Program-made: the position numbers and the translations under genes
Shown: piece after piece, positions 27,706 through 37,263 of the stretch
How the letters are laid out: every line of letters starts with the position of its first letter
How positions within the stretch are numbered: position 1 is the stretch's first letter
Notes under the pieces: model-generated
Databases searched by the model: none
Seen by the model: the letters and a program-made list of their open reading frames with translations, nothing else
Told to the model about the DNA's origin: nothing
Assembly (NCBI GenBank): GCA_963677755.1
Contig: OY782506.1
Span: 2,505,874 to 2,569,873, forward strand
DNA length: 64,000 bases
From: JAIOSF01 sp963677755
GTDB lineage: Bacteria; Campylobacterota; Campylobacteria; Campylobacterales; Arcobacteraceae
Reading direction: 5' to 3'

Positions 27706-28314
27706 CTATTCTTTTCCTTTGTTTGTATTATGATCGTTAATAATATGTGAAATCTCTTCTTTTTTTATAAAATCAGCTCCCATACTTATGATGAATTGAC
27801 TTGCTTGTGCCACAGTAAGAGAGGTAGCTTTTATTTTACTTTTATCAACAATAACAGTATATCCGCTAGTAGGATTTGGACTTGTTGGTACAAAAAGAAC
27901 ATAAATATTTTCATGTTTACTTAGTACATATGAAGGTACCCAAAGGTCATCTTTTGGGTACTCTACAAGGACAACTTCTTTTTTTACATCTTTATTATTT
28001 GGTTTAAACAGTTCGGTGATTTTTTTTAAAATAGAGTATATTGTTCCAATTGCAGGAACTTTTTCTAACAATCTATCAATAGTAGATATAAAAAAAGATT
28101 TTCCAGCTTTTTCTATAGATGAACCAATAAAAACTAATAAAAGTACAATAACAATAAAAAGTACAAAAGTATATAATCCATTATTTGTATATGATGAAAC
28201 AAAGTCAAATACTTGTATTGTTAAAGACTTTACCCAAAATACAAGTTGTATTACTATAAATAAGGGTATTAATGCTAACGCACCTACAAATAGGTACCTA
28301 AAAAATTGCTTCAT
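27706..28314 (-). CDS. DUF502 family membrane protein
   Basis: A conserved inner-membrane protein of unknown function, 202 residues. It has two helices (about residues 4-27 and 44-68), then a soluble domain with PAIGTIYSILKKITELF and the PTSPNPTSGYTVIV stretch typical of DUF502. An ATG 12 bases further upstream is in frame, but the GGAG it contains serves as the ribosome site for ATG 28314, spaced by 6. It is co-transcribed with serS. Confidence 0.85.
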   Translation of the reverse strand: MKQFFRYLFVGALALIPLFIVIQLVFWVKSLTIQVFDFVSSYTNNGLYTFVLFIVIVLLLVFIGSSIEKAGKSFFISTIDRLLEKVPAIGTIYSILKKITELFKPNNKDVKKEVVLVEYPKDDLWVPSYVLSKHENIYVLFVPTSPNPTSGYTVIVDKSKIKATSLTVAQASQFIISMGADFIKKEEISHIINDHNTNKGKE

Positions 28315-28368
28315 CTTACTCTCCATAAATTTACGGTATTATAACGAAAATTTACTAAGGATTAATTT

Positions 28369-29334
28369 TTGCGAATATTAAGTGGAATACAACCAAGTGG
28401 TACGATACATATAGGTAATTATTTTGGTATGATCAAAAAGATGATAGAGTCTCAAAATGATGGTGAACTTTTTGCTTTTATAGCTTCTTATCATGCATTA
28501 ACATCAGTTACAGATAAAGAGTTATTACAAAAAAATATTTTTGAAGCAGCTGTTAATTTTTTAAGTTTAGGAATGGACCCTGAAAAATCAACTTTTTGGG
28601 TACAAAGTGATGTTCCTGAAGTATTAGAATTATATTGGATTTTATCAAACCATACCCCTATGGGATTGTTAGAAAGAGCACATAGTTACAAAGATAAAAC
28701 TGCTCGAGGATTTGCTACAAATCATGGTTTATTGTCATATCCTGTTTTAATGGCTGCAGATATACTTCTATTTGATTCTAATATTGTTCCAGTTGGAAAA
28801 GACCAAATTCAACATGTGGAGATTACAAGAGATATAGCCAATACATTTAACAATGCTTATGGGGAAATTTTAGTTATGCCAGAAGCAAAAGTAGATGAAG
28901 TTGTTGCAACAGTTCCTGGGACTGATGGTGCTAAGATGTCTAAAAGTTATGGAAATACAATAGATATGTTTGGTACGGCTAAAACAACCAAAAAACAGGT
29001 GATGAAAATAGTAACTGATTCCAAAGAACTTCATGAAGTAAAAGAGTTTGCAACTTGTAATGTATATAAATTATGTGAACTTTTTATGAATAAAGAGGAG
29101 TTACAAGTGATGCAAAAAAGATATGAAACACCAGGGGAAGGTTATGGTCATTTTAAACTTGCTTTATTGGATAAAATAAATGAACATTTTGCACCTTATA
29201 TGGATAAAAGAGAATATTTTTTAAATCATCCAAAAGAGGTAAAAGAGATTTTACATCAGGGATCTTTAAAGGCTAGAAAAGTAGCACAAGAAAAATTAAA
29301 AGTAATTAGAGATGCTGTTGGATTAAATTACTAA
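28369..29334 (+). CDS. trpS: Tryptophanyl-tRNA synthetase
   Basis: A class I synthetase of 321 residues that charges tRNA-Trp. The HIGH-type motif is SGTIHIGNYFG and the KMSKS motif is GAKMSKSYGN. The start is TTG at 28369 with AAGGA 9 bases upstream, which gives the normal N terminus (LSGIQPSG). It is divergent from the DUF502-serS pair. The 55 bases between the starts must hold both promoters. Confidence 0.97.
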   Translation: MRILSGIQPSGTIHIGNYFGMIKKMIESQNDGELFAFIASYHALTSVTDKELLQKNIFEAAVNFLSLGMDPEKSTFWVQSDVPEVLELYWILSNHTPMGLLERAHSYKDKTARGFATNHGLLSYPVLMAADILLFDSNIVPVGKDQIQHVEITRDIANTFNNAYGEILVMPEAKVDEVVATVPGTDGAKMSKSYGNTIDMFGTAKTTKKQVMKIVTDSKELHEVKEFATCNVYKLCELFMNKEELQVMQKRYETPGEGYGHFKLALLDKINEHFAPYMDKREYFLNHPKEVKEILHQGSLKARKVAQEKLKVIRDAVGLNY

Positions 29335-29347
29335 TACTAGGATTCAA

Positions 29348-30658
29348 ATGCAAAGTATCTATAAAAATATTTTTATCTCAATAGGTATCTCAATATTAGG
29401 TTATTTTATTGCTGGATATATTTTTGAAGAGATACAAGCTCGACTTATAGGGGCAGTGATATTCTTAGTAGCTATGTGGACAAATGAAGCTCTACCTTTA
29501 GGTGTTGTTTCCCTTCTCCCTATAATAATATTTCCTGCGCTTGATATACTTAGTACAAACGATACAACCATAAACTATTCAAAATCAATTATATTTCTAT
29601 TTTTAGGTGGGTTTTTATTGGCTATTGCTGTTGAAAAAATAGGATTACACAAAGTAATTGCCCATAAGCTTTTAAGTATATTTCCTTCTAATGCAAGAGG
29701 AATTATATTTGCTTTAGCAGTAACTTCTGCGATTTTGAGTTCATTATTATCCAATACAACTACAGCACTCCTTCTTATGCCAATTGCACTTTTTTTAACA
29801 GATATAATAAAATTAAAAATTAGATTTGTTTTAGCAGTTGCTTATGGAGCAAGTATAGGGGGAATTATAACCCCTATAGGAACACCGCCAAATTTAATAC
29901 TAATGGGCTTTTTACAGGAGAATGAACTAGAAACCTTAACATTTATAACATGGATGTTTAAAACACTGCCTTTGGCTATGGTTATGTTACTTATTATACC
30001 TTTTATACTTTCACTAGGTGCAAAAAAATTAATTATAGAAAATACACTTACTAGTAAAGTATTGAACAAAGAACAAAAAAGATTGGTAACGATTTTATCT
30101 TTACTTATTGTAGTTTTATTTGTAAATTCATTTTTTAAATTCAGTGAAGCTGGAATCCTTTTAGGTTTTGGATTACTTATGATGTTACCAAAAATTGGAT
30201 TTTTAGAATGGGTAGACAGTAGAAAAATTCCTTTTGATATTATGTTTTTATTTGGTGCAGGATTTAGTATTGCAGCCGCTTTTGGTGGAACTGGACTAGC
30301 AGAAGCAATCTCAGAACTTCTTTTGAGTTTAACACAATTAAATCCAATTATCTTAATATTTATTGTTGCTACAATGGTGACTTTTACAACAGAAGTTACT
30401 AGTAATACTGCCCTTATATCAATTGTATTACCAATTATATATTCACTAGGATTAGCTTCTAATATTGATACAACAATTATATTGATGGTTGCAACAATTT
30501 GTGCGAGTTATGCTTTTATGCTTCCAATAGCAACACCTCCTAATGCAATAGCTATGAGTAGTAAAGTTCTGACAATTAAAGATATGGCAAAATATGGAGT
30601 AGTATTTAATATGTTAGGAATACTGCTAACAGTATTGATAGCTGTAGTTTGGTGGTAA
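29348..30658 (+). CDS. DASS-family (SLC13-like) anion:sodium symporter
   Basis: A transporter of 436 residues with about 11 membrane helices, of the divalent-anion:Na+ symporter family that carries dicarboxylates, citrate or sulfate. The two helical-hairpin substrate motifs are visible as SNTTTALLLMPIA in the first repeat and TSNTALISIVLPI in the second. The clefts PIGTPPNLILMG and PIATPPNAIAMSS are the matching pair. Substrate cannot be told from sequence. It lies 13 bases after trpS and is convergent with the flagellar block. Confidence 0.88.
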   Translation: MQSIYKNIFISIGISILGYFIAGYIFEEIQARLIGAVIFLVAMWTNEALPLGVVSLLPIIIFPALDILSTNDTTINYSKSIIFLFLGGFLLAIAVEKIGLHKVIAHKLLSIFPSNARGIIFALAVTSAILSSLLSNTTTALLLMPIALFLTDIIKLKIRFVLAVAYGASIGGIITPIGTPPNLILMGFLQENELETLTFITWMFKTLPLAMVMLLIIPFILSLGAKKLIIENTLTSKVLNKEQKRLVTILSLLIVVLFVNSFFKFSEAGILLGFGLLMMLPKIGFLEWVDSRKIPFDIMFLFGAGFSIAAAFGGTGLAEAISELLLSLTQLNPIILIFIVATMVTFTTEVTSNTALISIVLPIIYSLGLASNIDTTIILMVATICASYAFMLPIATPPNAIAMSSKVLTIKDMAKYGVVFNMLGILLTVLIAVVWW

Positions 30659-30674
30659 AATAGTATGTTTTAGA

Positions 30675-30941
30675 TTACACTAAAAAATTTCTTATTTTTT
30701 TATGGTTGTCTATTTGAAATTTCATATCTTTACGATGCTGTTTGAGAAAAGATATATTTTTATAGAAGAGTTCAGATAATCTTTCAAGATCTTTTAACTC
30801 TAAATCAAAACTCTCTATGGAATTGTCTACAAGATAATCTTCAACCCACTTTTGCAAAGAACTAGCTCTTTGCTCAGGATTTAGTGAATCAACGTATTGT
30901 AAGCTCTTAAGAGCTTTTAAAGACCAGTTTCTTCTTTCCAT
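30675..30941 (-). CDS. fliT: FliT-like flagellar chaperone candidate
   Basis: An 88-residue, wholly helical, charged protein. It overlaps fliS by 25 bases and ends the fliD-fliS gene group, which is the usual place of fliT, the FliD export chaperone. Sequence likeness to enterobacterial FliT is too weak to see by eye, so the name rests on place, size and helical content. Confidence 0.55.
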   Translation of the reverse strand: MERRNWSLKALKSLQYVDSLNPEQRASSLQKWVEDYLVDNSIESFDLELKDLERLSELFYKNISFLKQHRKDMKFQIDNHKKIRNFLV

Positions 30942-31273
30942 GCTTCAATTAATCCTGTTACAACTTTTTTTACTTGAGCTATTGCTGTAAGATTATTATC
31001 AACCCCAGCACTAAATAAAGTTTCTATTTGATAAAGATACAATCCATCAAGGTAATATGCAACATCTCCACCATCAAAATCAAGAATATTTCTTAACTCA
31101 TCAAAAATAGCAATTGAACGGTTAATGTATTCAAATTTTGTTTCTACTTCACCCTCTTCAATCGCTTTTTCAACGAAAGCAAGATATTTTAATAAGCCTT
31201 CATAAAGCTTTAGTATAAGCATGTACGGATCTTCAGTAGTTGCTGCTTGTTGGTTATATACGTCTAGTCCCAT
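30917..31273 (-). CDS. fliS: Flagellin export chaperone FliS
   Basis: A 118-residue four-helix chaperone that binds the flagellin C terminus in the cytoplasm until export. It shows the family start MGLDVYNQQAATTEDP with LILKLYEGLLKYL, and IFDELRNILDFDGGDVA further on. A TTG 12 bases further upstream is in frame, but ATG 31273 has GGAG at the right distance. It follows fliD, as usual. Confidence 0.92.
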   Translation of the reverse strand: MGLDVYNQQAATTEDPYMLILKLYEGLLKYLAFVEKAIEEGEVETKFEYINRSIAIFDELRNILDFDGGDVAYYLDGLYLYQIETLFSAGVDNNLTAIAQVKKVVTGLIEAWKEETGL

Positions 31274-31346
31274 CAATATCTCCAAATAATTATATATTTG
31301 AAGATTATATGATATTAATACTTAAACTATATTAAGTGTTCTACAA

Positions 31347-32696
31347 TTAATCACTAGTTGATTCTGCAATCATCATCTCTAAACTACTAAAAGAAGATTC
31401 CATTGTTGAAATAATTGAAGCATAAGCTGCAAACTGAGCAGCCATAATGTCATATTTTGTATCTAAGTCTTCTATTGCATCTTCTTTATCTTCTGTCAAG
31501 CTTGTTTTTCTTGTTTCTATACCACTTTCAAGGGTACTAAATAAACCATCATAAGAATTATAGTCGTCTAACATTGACTTTAAAGCAGTTCCAAATCCTT
31601 CATCCTCAGCTACCCCAATAAATAAATCTTCTAACTTGTCAGGGTCGTCTATTAATGCTTGATTTAAAATAGTAGTATCAATTGTTAATAGACCATCTTC
31701 ATCAAAACCAAAACCATAGTTTAATAATGTTTCATCATTCGTTCCATATTCACCATACATCATATTTTTTATATCTGATAACATAGATTTTAGAGATGAA
31801 GTGTCTTGAACACTAGGCTCCTCTGAATACAACTCTTCTGTTATCATTAAAACTAGTTCATTATACGTATTGGCAATATCTTGAATAGAAGAGACTACTG
31901 AACTGGTATCACTTTGTACAGAAACTGATGAAGTACCTTTTTCTGCTGCTGTAATTTTAAGATTTCCATCTATTGTTATAGTGTTTGATGATACATTATA
32001 AGCAACACCATCAACAGTAGCTTCCATATTTTGAGCTGTCAATACATGATTCGTAGCTTGGTCATATCCTAATGTTGTTGCTGCTGCACCACTAATAGTA
32101 AGAGCATTTTCTGTTCCTACTTCTTGACTCTTTACAATAAGACGATATTCAGTATCTGAAACTTGTTCAAGTGATGCATCAATTTGTCCACTTAAATTTA
32201 TATCTTCTACGAGTTCGGCATATGTTTTTCCTGTTGTATCGTAAGTAAGTGGATCCTGCCCACCTGCACCATCAATATCTATTGATAAGGTACCAGCATT
32301 AATTTCTGCTTCTGTATCTGTAATAAGTATACTTTGATACACATCTTTTTGTGCCAATTCTGTAATCTCTACAGTTGTTGTTCCTGTTTTTAATGCAGTA
32401 ACATCAGCAGCATCAAATAATGCTGAATCTCCTGTCGCTGTTGCGGTTACTTGTTCAAAGGCATTACTTCCTGTTGTATATAAATCAAAAGACCCTATAT
32501 TTGATATTAGTTCATTTATTTTTGTATTAATATCTGCTATTACTGTTTCTTCTGTATCTATTAACTCTAATCTTGTAGTAATTGGATCTACCGTTGCTGT
32601 TGATTCTGCATCATAAAGTTTTTGTATTAACTCACCATTTAATGATGCGGCATTACCTGTGGCAAATGAACCTAAATTTGAATAATCTGTAGCCAT
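31347..32696 (-). CDS. fliD: Flagellar filament cap protein FliD (HAP2)
   Basis: The cap that folds flagellin at the filament tip, 449 residues. The N-terminal region (LGSFATGNAASLNGELIQKLY) and the C-terminal helical end (EDAIEDLDTKYDIMAAQFAAYASIISTMESS cut short here) are the FliD_N and FliD_C coiled-coil parts that pack in the cap. The middle is Thr/Ala/Asp-rich, exposed and variable. AAAGGAG lies before the ATG. Confidence 0.93.
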   Translation of the reverse strand: MATDYSNLGSFATGNAASLNGELIQKLYDAESTATVDPITTRLELIDTEETVIADINTKINELISNIGSFDLYTTGSNAFEQVTATATGDSALFDAADVTALKTGTTTVEITELAQKDVYQSILITDTEAEINAGTLSIDIDGAGGQDPLTYDTTGKTYAELVEDINLSGQIDASLEQVSDTEYRLIVKSQEVGTENALTISGAAATTLGYDQATNHVLTAQNMEATVDGVAYNVSSNTITIDGNLKITAAEKGTSSVSVQSDTSSVVSSIQDIANTYNELVLMITEELYSEEPSVQDTSSLKSMLSDIKNMMYGEYGTNDETLLNYGFGFDEDGLLTIDTTILNQALIDDPDKLEDLFIGVAEDEGFGTALKSMLDDYNSYDGLFSTLESGIETRKTSLTEDKEDAIEDLDTKYDIMAAQFAAYASIISTMESSFSSLEMMIAESTSD

Positions 32697-32723
32697 AATT
32701 TACTCCTTTATTGTAGTATTACA

Positions 32724-35000
32724 CTAACTTTTTATACCTAACAGTGTTTGTAACATCTCATCAATCACTGTTATAACTTTTGCATTGGCTTCATACGCTG
32801 ATTGAAACTTTATAAGATTAACCATCTCTTCATCTTTATCAACTTTTACTAGTTGATCATAAGTTGATTGGAGAGATTCTTTTACTGCTGTAATTGAACT
32901 TTCATTGAAAATCTCAGTCTCTCTATCATCAGCAACTACAACTCTTAATGTTTGAAAATAACTAGAAAATGATTGTTCATCAAATCCACTTCCATCAAAA
33001 TCAATATCTTCTTTCCATTGTAAATCTGCTAAATAATCTAGTTTCTCTTGGGTCATTGTATTAAGTACTTCTTCATTAAAAGTAAGTGTTTTGACGTTTG
33101 CACCCGAAAATAAATTTATATTTACACCTTCATCCGCATCTGCATTTAAGCTTGTATCATGAGAACCATAGATATATGAACCATCATCATTTTCTATATA
33201 AGACTCAGTGTAATTTGATAAAGCAGCAGCAAAATTATCCAGCATATCTTTATACTTATTGAAAAGATTATTTCCAGAATCTGTTTTAATATTTTCAATC
33301 ATTGCATTTAAAGAACCACCTGTAATATCAATCTCTTTATCATAGATTTCTACATGAATGTCATCTGTAGCTTCAGTACTTACATTTTCATTTTTTTCAA
33401 TAATTTCTCGTGAATTCGTATCAACACCGTTACCATTATTTATTAAAATTTCACCTACAAAAGCACCCTCTTCACCATCAATGTTTGCTTCAATTACTAA
33501 ATATCTATCCATATAAGTAGTTGCTGTTGTTGATGGTGGAGTAGCTGTTGCAACGGGAGCTTGATATTTAAAATGAGCAGGGTTATCAGTAGTGATTTTA
33601 TTTCCATTTTCATCTAGTTCATAGTTACCATTATATGCAGTAATTTTTCCACCAATATCTTTGTTTTGATTGATTTGATATACTAATGCTTGAATAATAT
33701 TATCTTCTGTTACAACACTATTACCAAGACCATCTATATCAGCAACATTTCCAAAATTATCATAAATAGTTTCTCCAATTGTTACTGTCACTGAAGTTGT
33801 TGCATCAAGGGTATAAGTTATACTGTCTCTTACCCCTTTTGTATCCTCTAAACTCCCTGTAAATACTATCCCATTACTTTCATCATTCCCAATAGCTGAA
33901 ACATCACCTTCAAACTCTTTGTAGGTGATTTCTAATTGTCCTCCACCTAAATGTGTGATATTCTCTATTTCTCTGTCAGGGTGTGTTGTATTCCAAGCAT
34001 TAATTATATCTGTTTTCTCTGGGTCGGTTGTAATTTTTGTTGCCGTAGTTACTGCATCATCACCTACAGTCGAAGTAGCAACAGTTGTACCTAAAAACTT
34101 AACTTTATCTGTAGCCGTTCCGGAAATATCCATAGTCTGAATCTCTGCAACAGGCAATTCAAATGAACCATTAAACTCATCTTTTATAGCACTTTCAAAA
34201 TCATTTGTTGTTGCATTAACTTTTGTAGTTCCATCCGCATTTTTAAGTGCATACACATCTGTTTGTGGTATATAGTTTTCTATTAAATTAAGTTCATGAA
34301 CATTTGTATCAAATCTTACAGCAGTTGCACCACCAATTGTAATTTGATAGTTCTCTTCTCTTGATATCTCTACATCTATATATTGAGCAAGTTCTAGTTC
34401 AAGAGAATCTCTTTTATCTAATAGATCATTTGGTGTTGCACCCGTATTATCAAGAATCTGTTTGCTTAGCTCTCCAATACTTGACAAAATACTATTAACT
34501 TCATCAACCACTTCTCTAGTTTCTAAGAGTGTATTTTTTTCTTTTTCTTCGATTGATTCATAAATTGATTTAAGGTCTGCAACAAGACTATTTGCATTAT
34601 TTAATACATCATTTTTATAAATTTCATTTTGAGGACCTGTTCGCAAGTTCTCTATTGAAGAGAAGTATCTATTTAAATCTGCAGATAGTCCAGAGTCATC
34701 AGTTTCATAAAATATTGACTCTATATCTCCCAACATAGAGTTTAATGTTTGTGTATCAGAAAGTTTTGCCTCTTGATTAATAATATTTTGGTACATGTAA
34801 ACATTTGTAGTACGTGAAATATTATCAATTGAAACACCACGACCAGTTATTCTAGAGTCAGATTGTTCAATTTCAGACACATCTACTGCTCTTTTTGTAT
34901 AGCCTGGAGTGTTTTCATTTGCAATGTTATTCATTACACTTTCAACTTGTGTTTGTGCTGCTTTAAGTCCAGTTTGTGCTACATTTAATGTATTTAACAT
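32724..35000 (-). CDS. flgK: Flagellar hook-filament junction protein FlgK (HAP1)
   Basis: A 758-residue junction protein. The N-terminal rod-like motif is visible (LNVAQTGLKAAQTQVESVMN, then NTPGYTKR), as is the C-terminal EEMVNLIKFQSAYEANAKVI with the LLGIK end that form the D0 coiled coil. Enterobacterial FlgK is near 550 residues, so about 200 residues are added, mostly in the exposed middle (about 240-560), which is rich in Thr, Asp and Asn. This part is probably surface-variable. It lies directly upstream of fliD in the operon. Confidence 0.92.
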   Translation of the reverse strand: MLNTLNVAQTGLKAAQTQVESVMNNIANENTPGYTKRAVDVSEIEQSDSRITGRGVSIDNISRTTNVYMYQNIINQEAKLSDTQTLNSMLGDIESIFYETDDSGLSADLNRYFSSIENLRTGPQNEIYKNDVLNNANSLVADLKSIYESIEEKEKNTLLETREVVDEVNSILSSIGELSKQILDNTGATPNDLLDKRDSLELELAQYIDVEISREENYQITIGGATAVRFDTNVHELNLIENYIPQTDVYALKNADGTTKVNATTNDFESAIKDEFNGSFELPVAEIQTMDISGTATDKVKFLGTTVATSTVGDDAVTTATKITTDPEKTDIINAWNTTHPDREIENITHLGGGQLEITYKEFEGDVSAIGNDESNGIVFTGSLEDTKGVRDSITYTLDATTSVTVTIGETIYDNFGNVADIDGLGNSVVTEDNIIQALVYQINQNKDIGGKITAYNGNYELDENGNKITTDNPAHFKYQAPVATATPPSTTATTYMDRYLVIEANIDGEEGAFVGEILINNGNGVDTNSREIIEKNENVSTEATDDIHVEIYDKEIDITGGSLNAMIENIKTDSGNNLFNKYKDMLDNFAAALSNYTESYIENDDGSYIYGSHDTSLNADADEGVNINLFSGANVKTLTFNEEVLNTMTQEKLDYLADLQWKEDIDFDGSGFDEQSFSSYFQTLRVVVADDRETEIFNESSITAVKESLQSTYDQLVKVDKDEEMVNLIKFQSAYEANAKVITVIDEMLQTLLGIKS

Positions 35001-35053
35001 TTTATACCCCTATTTGATTATTACATTCTAATACAACAATTCTTAAGATTAGA

Positions 35054-35794
35054 TTAAAAAGGTGAAATAGTTTCTACTATTTTTGTACCCCAAGGCTTTT
35101 CCATATAGTCTTGTTCATCACCATCTTTATAATATACTACTTTAAGATTAGCTAGTTTATCAGCTTTAATTGTGTTATCAGCTTCTATGTCATATGGACT
35201 TAGCACACCACTTAATTTTAATGTTTGTTTTTGTCCATTTACCACAACTTCTTTTGTCCCTTGAATAAGGTAATTTCCATTTTGAAATAGTTGAGTAACA
35301 ATAGCAGAAACATTGTAAACAAATTTATCTTCTACATTGCTACTAGCTTCAGCATAAAATTTCCCAGTACGACTTGGAAGTGTATATCCCATGCCTAAAA
35401 CTTTATTAAGGGCACTTGCTGAATTTTTAATCAAGCTACCAACTACTGGTAAACTTGTTTCTAGTACATTATCTAAAGACCCACCCTCTTGAGTTGTCCC
35501 CTCATCACTTAAGATGGTTTCTTTATCACTATAAGTTTCTACTGTAGGTTCTTCATTTATATCTACATATACTATATCACCAATTTGTAATGCTTTTCGA
35601 TCTGAAAAAAGTGAACCACCTTGATTTGAAAAAAGCGATCCTTTTGCTTTTTGTTTAGGGGGTTCTATCTCTTTTGGTATTTGATATTTAGGTGTTTCAT
35701 CTATTTTTACACTATTGTTTATACTTTTTGTACTATTTGTACAGCCCGTAACAATAAGTGATAGTAATAAAAAAAATACAATATTAAGATTCAT
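35054..35794 (-). CDS. flgH: Flagellar L-ring lipoprotein FlgH
   Basis: The outer-membrane ring protein, 246 residues. The signal peptide ends in the lipobox IVTGC, so Cys is lipidated. It contains DIVYVDINEEPTVE and the TRTGKF-like SRTGKFYAEASS region followed by VVNGQKQTLKLSGVL, typical of FlgH. An in-frame ATG 15 bases further upstream exists, but ATG 35794 has GGAG spaced by 7. It overlaps the previous gene by 11 bases. Its P-ring partner FlgI is encoded on the other strand at 38872. Confidence 0.93.
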   Translation of the reverse strand: MNLNIVFFLLLSLIVTGCTNSTKSINNSVKIDETPKYQIPKEIEPPKQKAKGSLFSNQGGSLFSDRKALQIGDIVYVDINEEPTVETYSDKETILSDEGTTQEGGSLDNVLETSLPVVGSLIKNSASALNKVLGMGYTLPSRTGKFYAEASSNVEDKFVYNVSAIVTQLFQNGNYLIQGTKEVVVNGQKQTLKLSGVLSPYDIEADNTIKADKLANLKVVYYKDGDEQDYMEKPWGTKIVETISPF

Positions 35795-36212
35795 ATTTAT
35801 TCTCCACAATTGTTTTTATATCTAAAGCAATTTTGACATCTACATCTGTACTTTTTAACATGGCACTTGCTCCATATCTTATCATTACTGGCTCTAGATT
35901 TGTTCTAAAATCACAAATTACCAATAATTTATCTTTTACTATTTGGATTGATTGTACATTTTTTTGATTAAGAAGTTTTGTAATTAATACTGCTTCTTTA
36001 TAAATTAACTCTTCAAGTTTAGCAGATTTTGAATTTTGTTTTTTTTCAATCTTTTTTTTGATTTCTAATTCAGTAGTGAGTTTTATATTTTCTTCTTGAA
36101 ATTTAGTACTCATATGTTGATAATAAAGCCAAAACATTAAAAGTAAAGAGAGTGTAGCTACAGCTTGTACTATCATTCTTTTATTATTTTGATTTTTGAC
36201 TATTATTATCAT
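35784..36212 (-). CDS. Unknown flagellar-operon membrane protein
   Basis: I do not recognise this 142-residue protein. It has one membrane helix (about residues 13-29), then a coiled-coil stretch (QEENIKLTTELEIKKKIEKK), then a small domain with strands such as IQIVKDKLLVICDF. This layout recalls assembly proteins of the PilN/PilO kind, but no motif supports a name. It lies between fliL and flgH, with AGGG before the ATG, and overlaps flgH. A flagellar role is inferred from place only. Confidence 0.6.
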   Translation of the reverse strand: MIIIVKNQNNKRMIVQAVATLSLLLMFWLYYQHMSTKFQEENIKLTTELEIKKKIEKKQNSKSAKLEELIYKEAVLITKLLNQKNVQSIQIVKDKLLVICDFRTNLEPVMIRYGASAMLKSTDVDVKIALDIKTIVENKYES

Positions 36213-36224
36213 TGTTGCCCTTTT

Positions 36225-36764
36225 TTATTTAATTACAAATGATGTAAAAAAGATATCTACTACAGCATTTCTTTTTCTATCATCACCTTCTGGAATTGAA
36301 TCGTTAAGAATATTATTAATTTCATCAATCATCTCTTCTTTTAACATTGCTTTTCCACCTACTGTTAAAAGCTCTTCACTACTTCTTGCACTCACTTGTC
36401 TTATTACAGAATCAATTATTTCAGCTTTTGTATCTTCTAATATAGATTCAATCGAAGGTTCAGTAGTTTTGAGAGTAAAAGAGAGTTTCATAAGTTTTGC
36501 TCTCCCTTTTGCATCTGTTATATTTAACACTAAACTATCAATATTAGCTTTAAATGTTTCTCCAATATCCTCTTTCTTAACTGTATTTACTTGTTCTGTT
36601 TGTGTTGTAGGGGTATTAGTTTTATCATCCAATATCCCTTTAGAGTATAAAAAATATCCAATTCCACCAACAGCTGCAAGCAATACAACTATTAGTATAA
36701 TTAAAATTATCATCATTGGACTTCCACCACTTTTCTTCTCTACTGCAACTTCTTCTTCAGCCAT
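36225..36764 (-). CDS. fliL: Flagellar basal body-associated protein FliL
   Basis: A single-pass inner-membrane protein of 179 residues that surrounds and supports the stator units. It has a short cytoplasmic tail, one helix (about residues 17-42) and a Thr/Gln linker. The periplasmic domain carries LVLNITDAKGRAKLMKLSF and ends IFFTSFVIK, both typical of FliL. An AGAGGAG site stands 7 bases before the ATG. Confidence 0.9.
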   Translation of the reverse strand: MAEEEVAVEKKSGGSPMMIILIILIVVLLAAVGGIGYFLYSKGILDDKTNTPTTQTEQVNTVKKEDIGETFKANIDSLVLNITDAKGRAKLMKLSFTLKTTEPSIESILEDTKAEIIDSVIRQVSARSSEELLTVGGKAMLKEEMIDEINNILNDSIPEGDDRKRNAVVDIFFTSFVIK

Positions 36765-36765
36765 G

Positions 36766-37263
36766 CTAATTCTCCTCTTTATTTGTTTGTTCTTTTATTA
36801 TTCTCATTTTTTTCATTATAAGAGTTGATGTTTGAGTATCTAACTTTTTGAGTATACTCATAACTCTTTTTTCATTCATTCGTATCATTATATCAAAGAC
36901 TTCATCAATTTTACCGTTATTTATCATTTCGTTAAAAATATTTATTACAACACCAAGTTTCATTTTGTCGTACATTTTCATTGCTTTTGATGTTATTACA
37001 CGATTTATTTCATCTAATGTTTTTTGGTTTTCATCTTTGAGATTTTGAATACTTTTTTCTGCTGCTTTTATACTTTTTTGTATATTTTCTAATTGGAGTT
37101 TGTTCTTTTGGTATTCTAATTCTTTTTTTTCATAAAATTCATTAAGTTCATCTTTTATTGCAATGAGTTCTTGTTTTTCTTTATATAAATCACCTTGTTG
37201 TACATTAATAGCAAAGAGTTGATGTGCTAAGAGTGATAGGAATAATATTTTTTTAAGAGACAT
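36766..37263 (-). CDS. MotE-like periplasmic flagellar protein
   Basis: A 165-residue exported protein. The signal peptide (about residues 1-18, ending HQLFA) leads to a coiled coil (about 25-90) and an MgtE-N/FliG-like helical domain (about 95-150) with KMKLGVVINIFNEM and DIMIRMNEKRVMSILKKLD. This is the layout of MotE, the chaperone of MotC in alphaproteobacteria, and of the Campylobacter protein Cj1496c needed for motility. I call it MotE-like by layout. It touches fliL and overlaps the fliJ-like gene. Confidence 0.7.
   Translation of the reverse strand: MSLKKILFLSLLAHQLFAINVQQGDLYKEKQELIAIKDELNEFYEKKELEYQKNKLQLENIQKSIKAAEKSIQNLKDENQKTLDEINRVITSKAMKMYDKMKLGVVINIFNEMINNGKIDEVFDIMIRMNEKRVMSILKKLDTQTSTLIMKKMRIIKEQTNKEEN

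Noticed and set aside
36196..36828. A 210-codon plus-strand open frame over fliL
   Set aside because: It is a mirror of fliL and its neighbours: low-complexity hydrophobic sequence, no ribosome site and no family resemblance, whereas FliL on the minus strand is clear.
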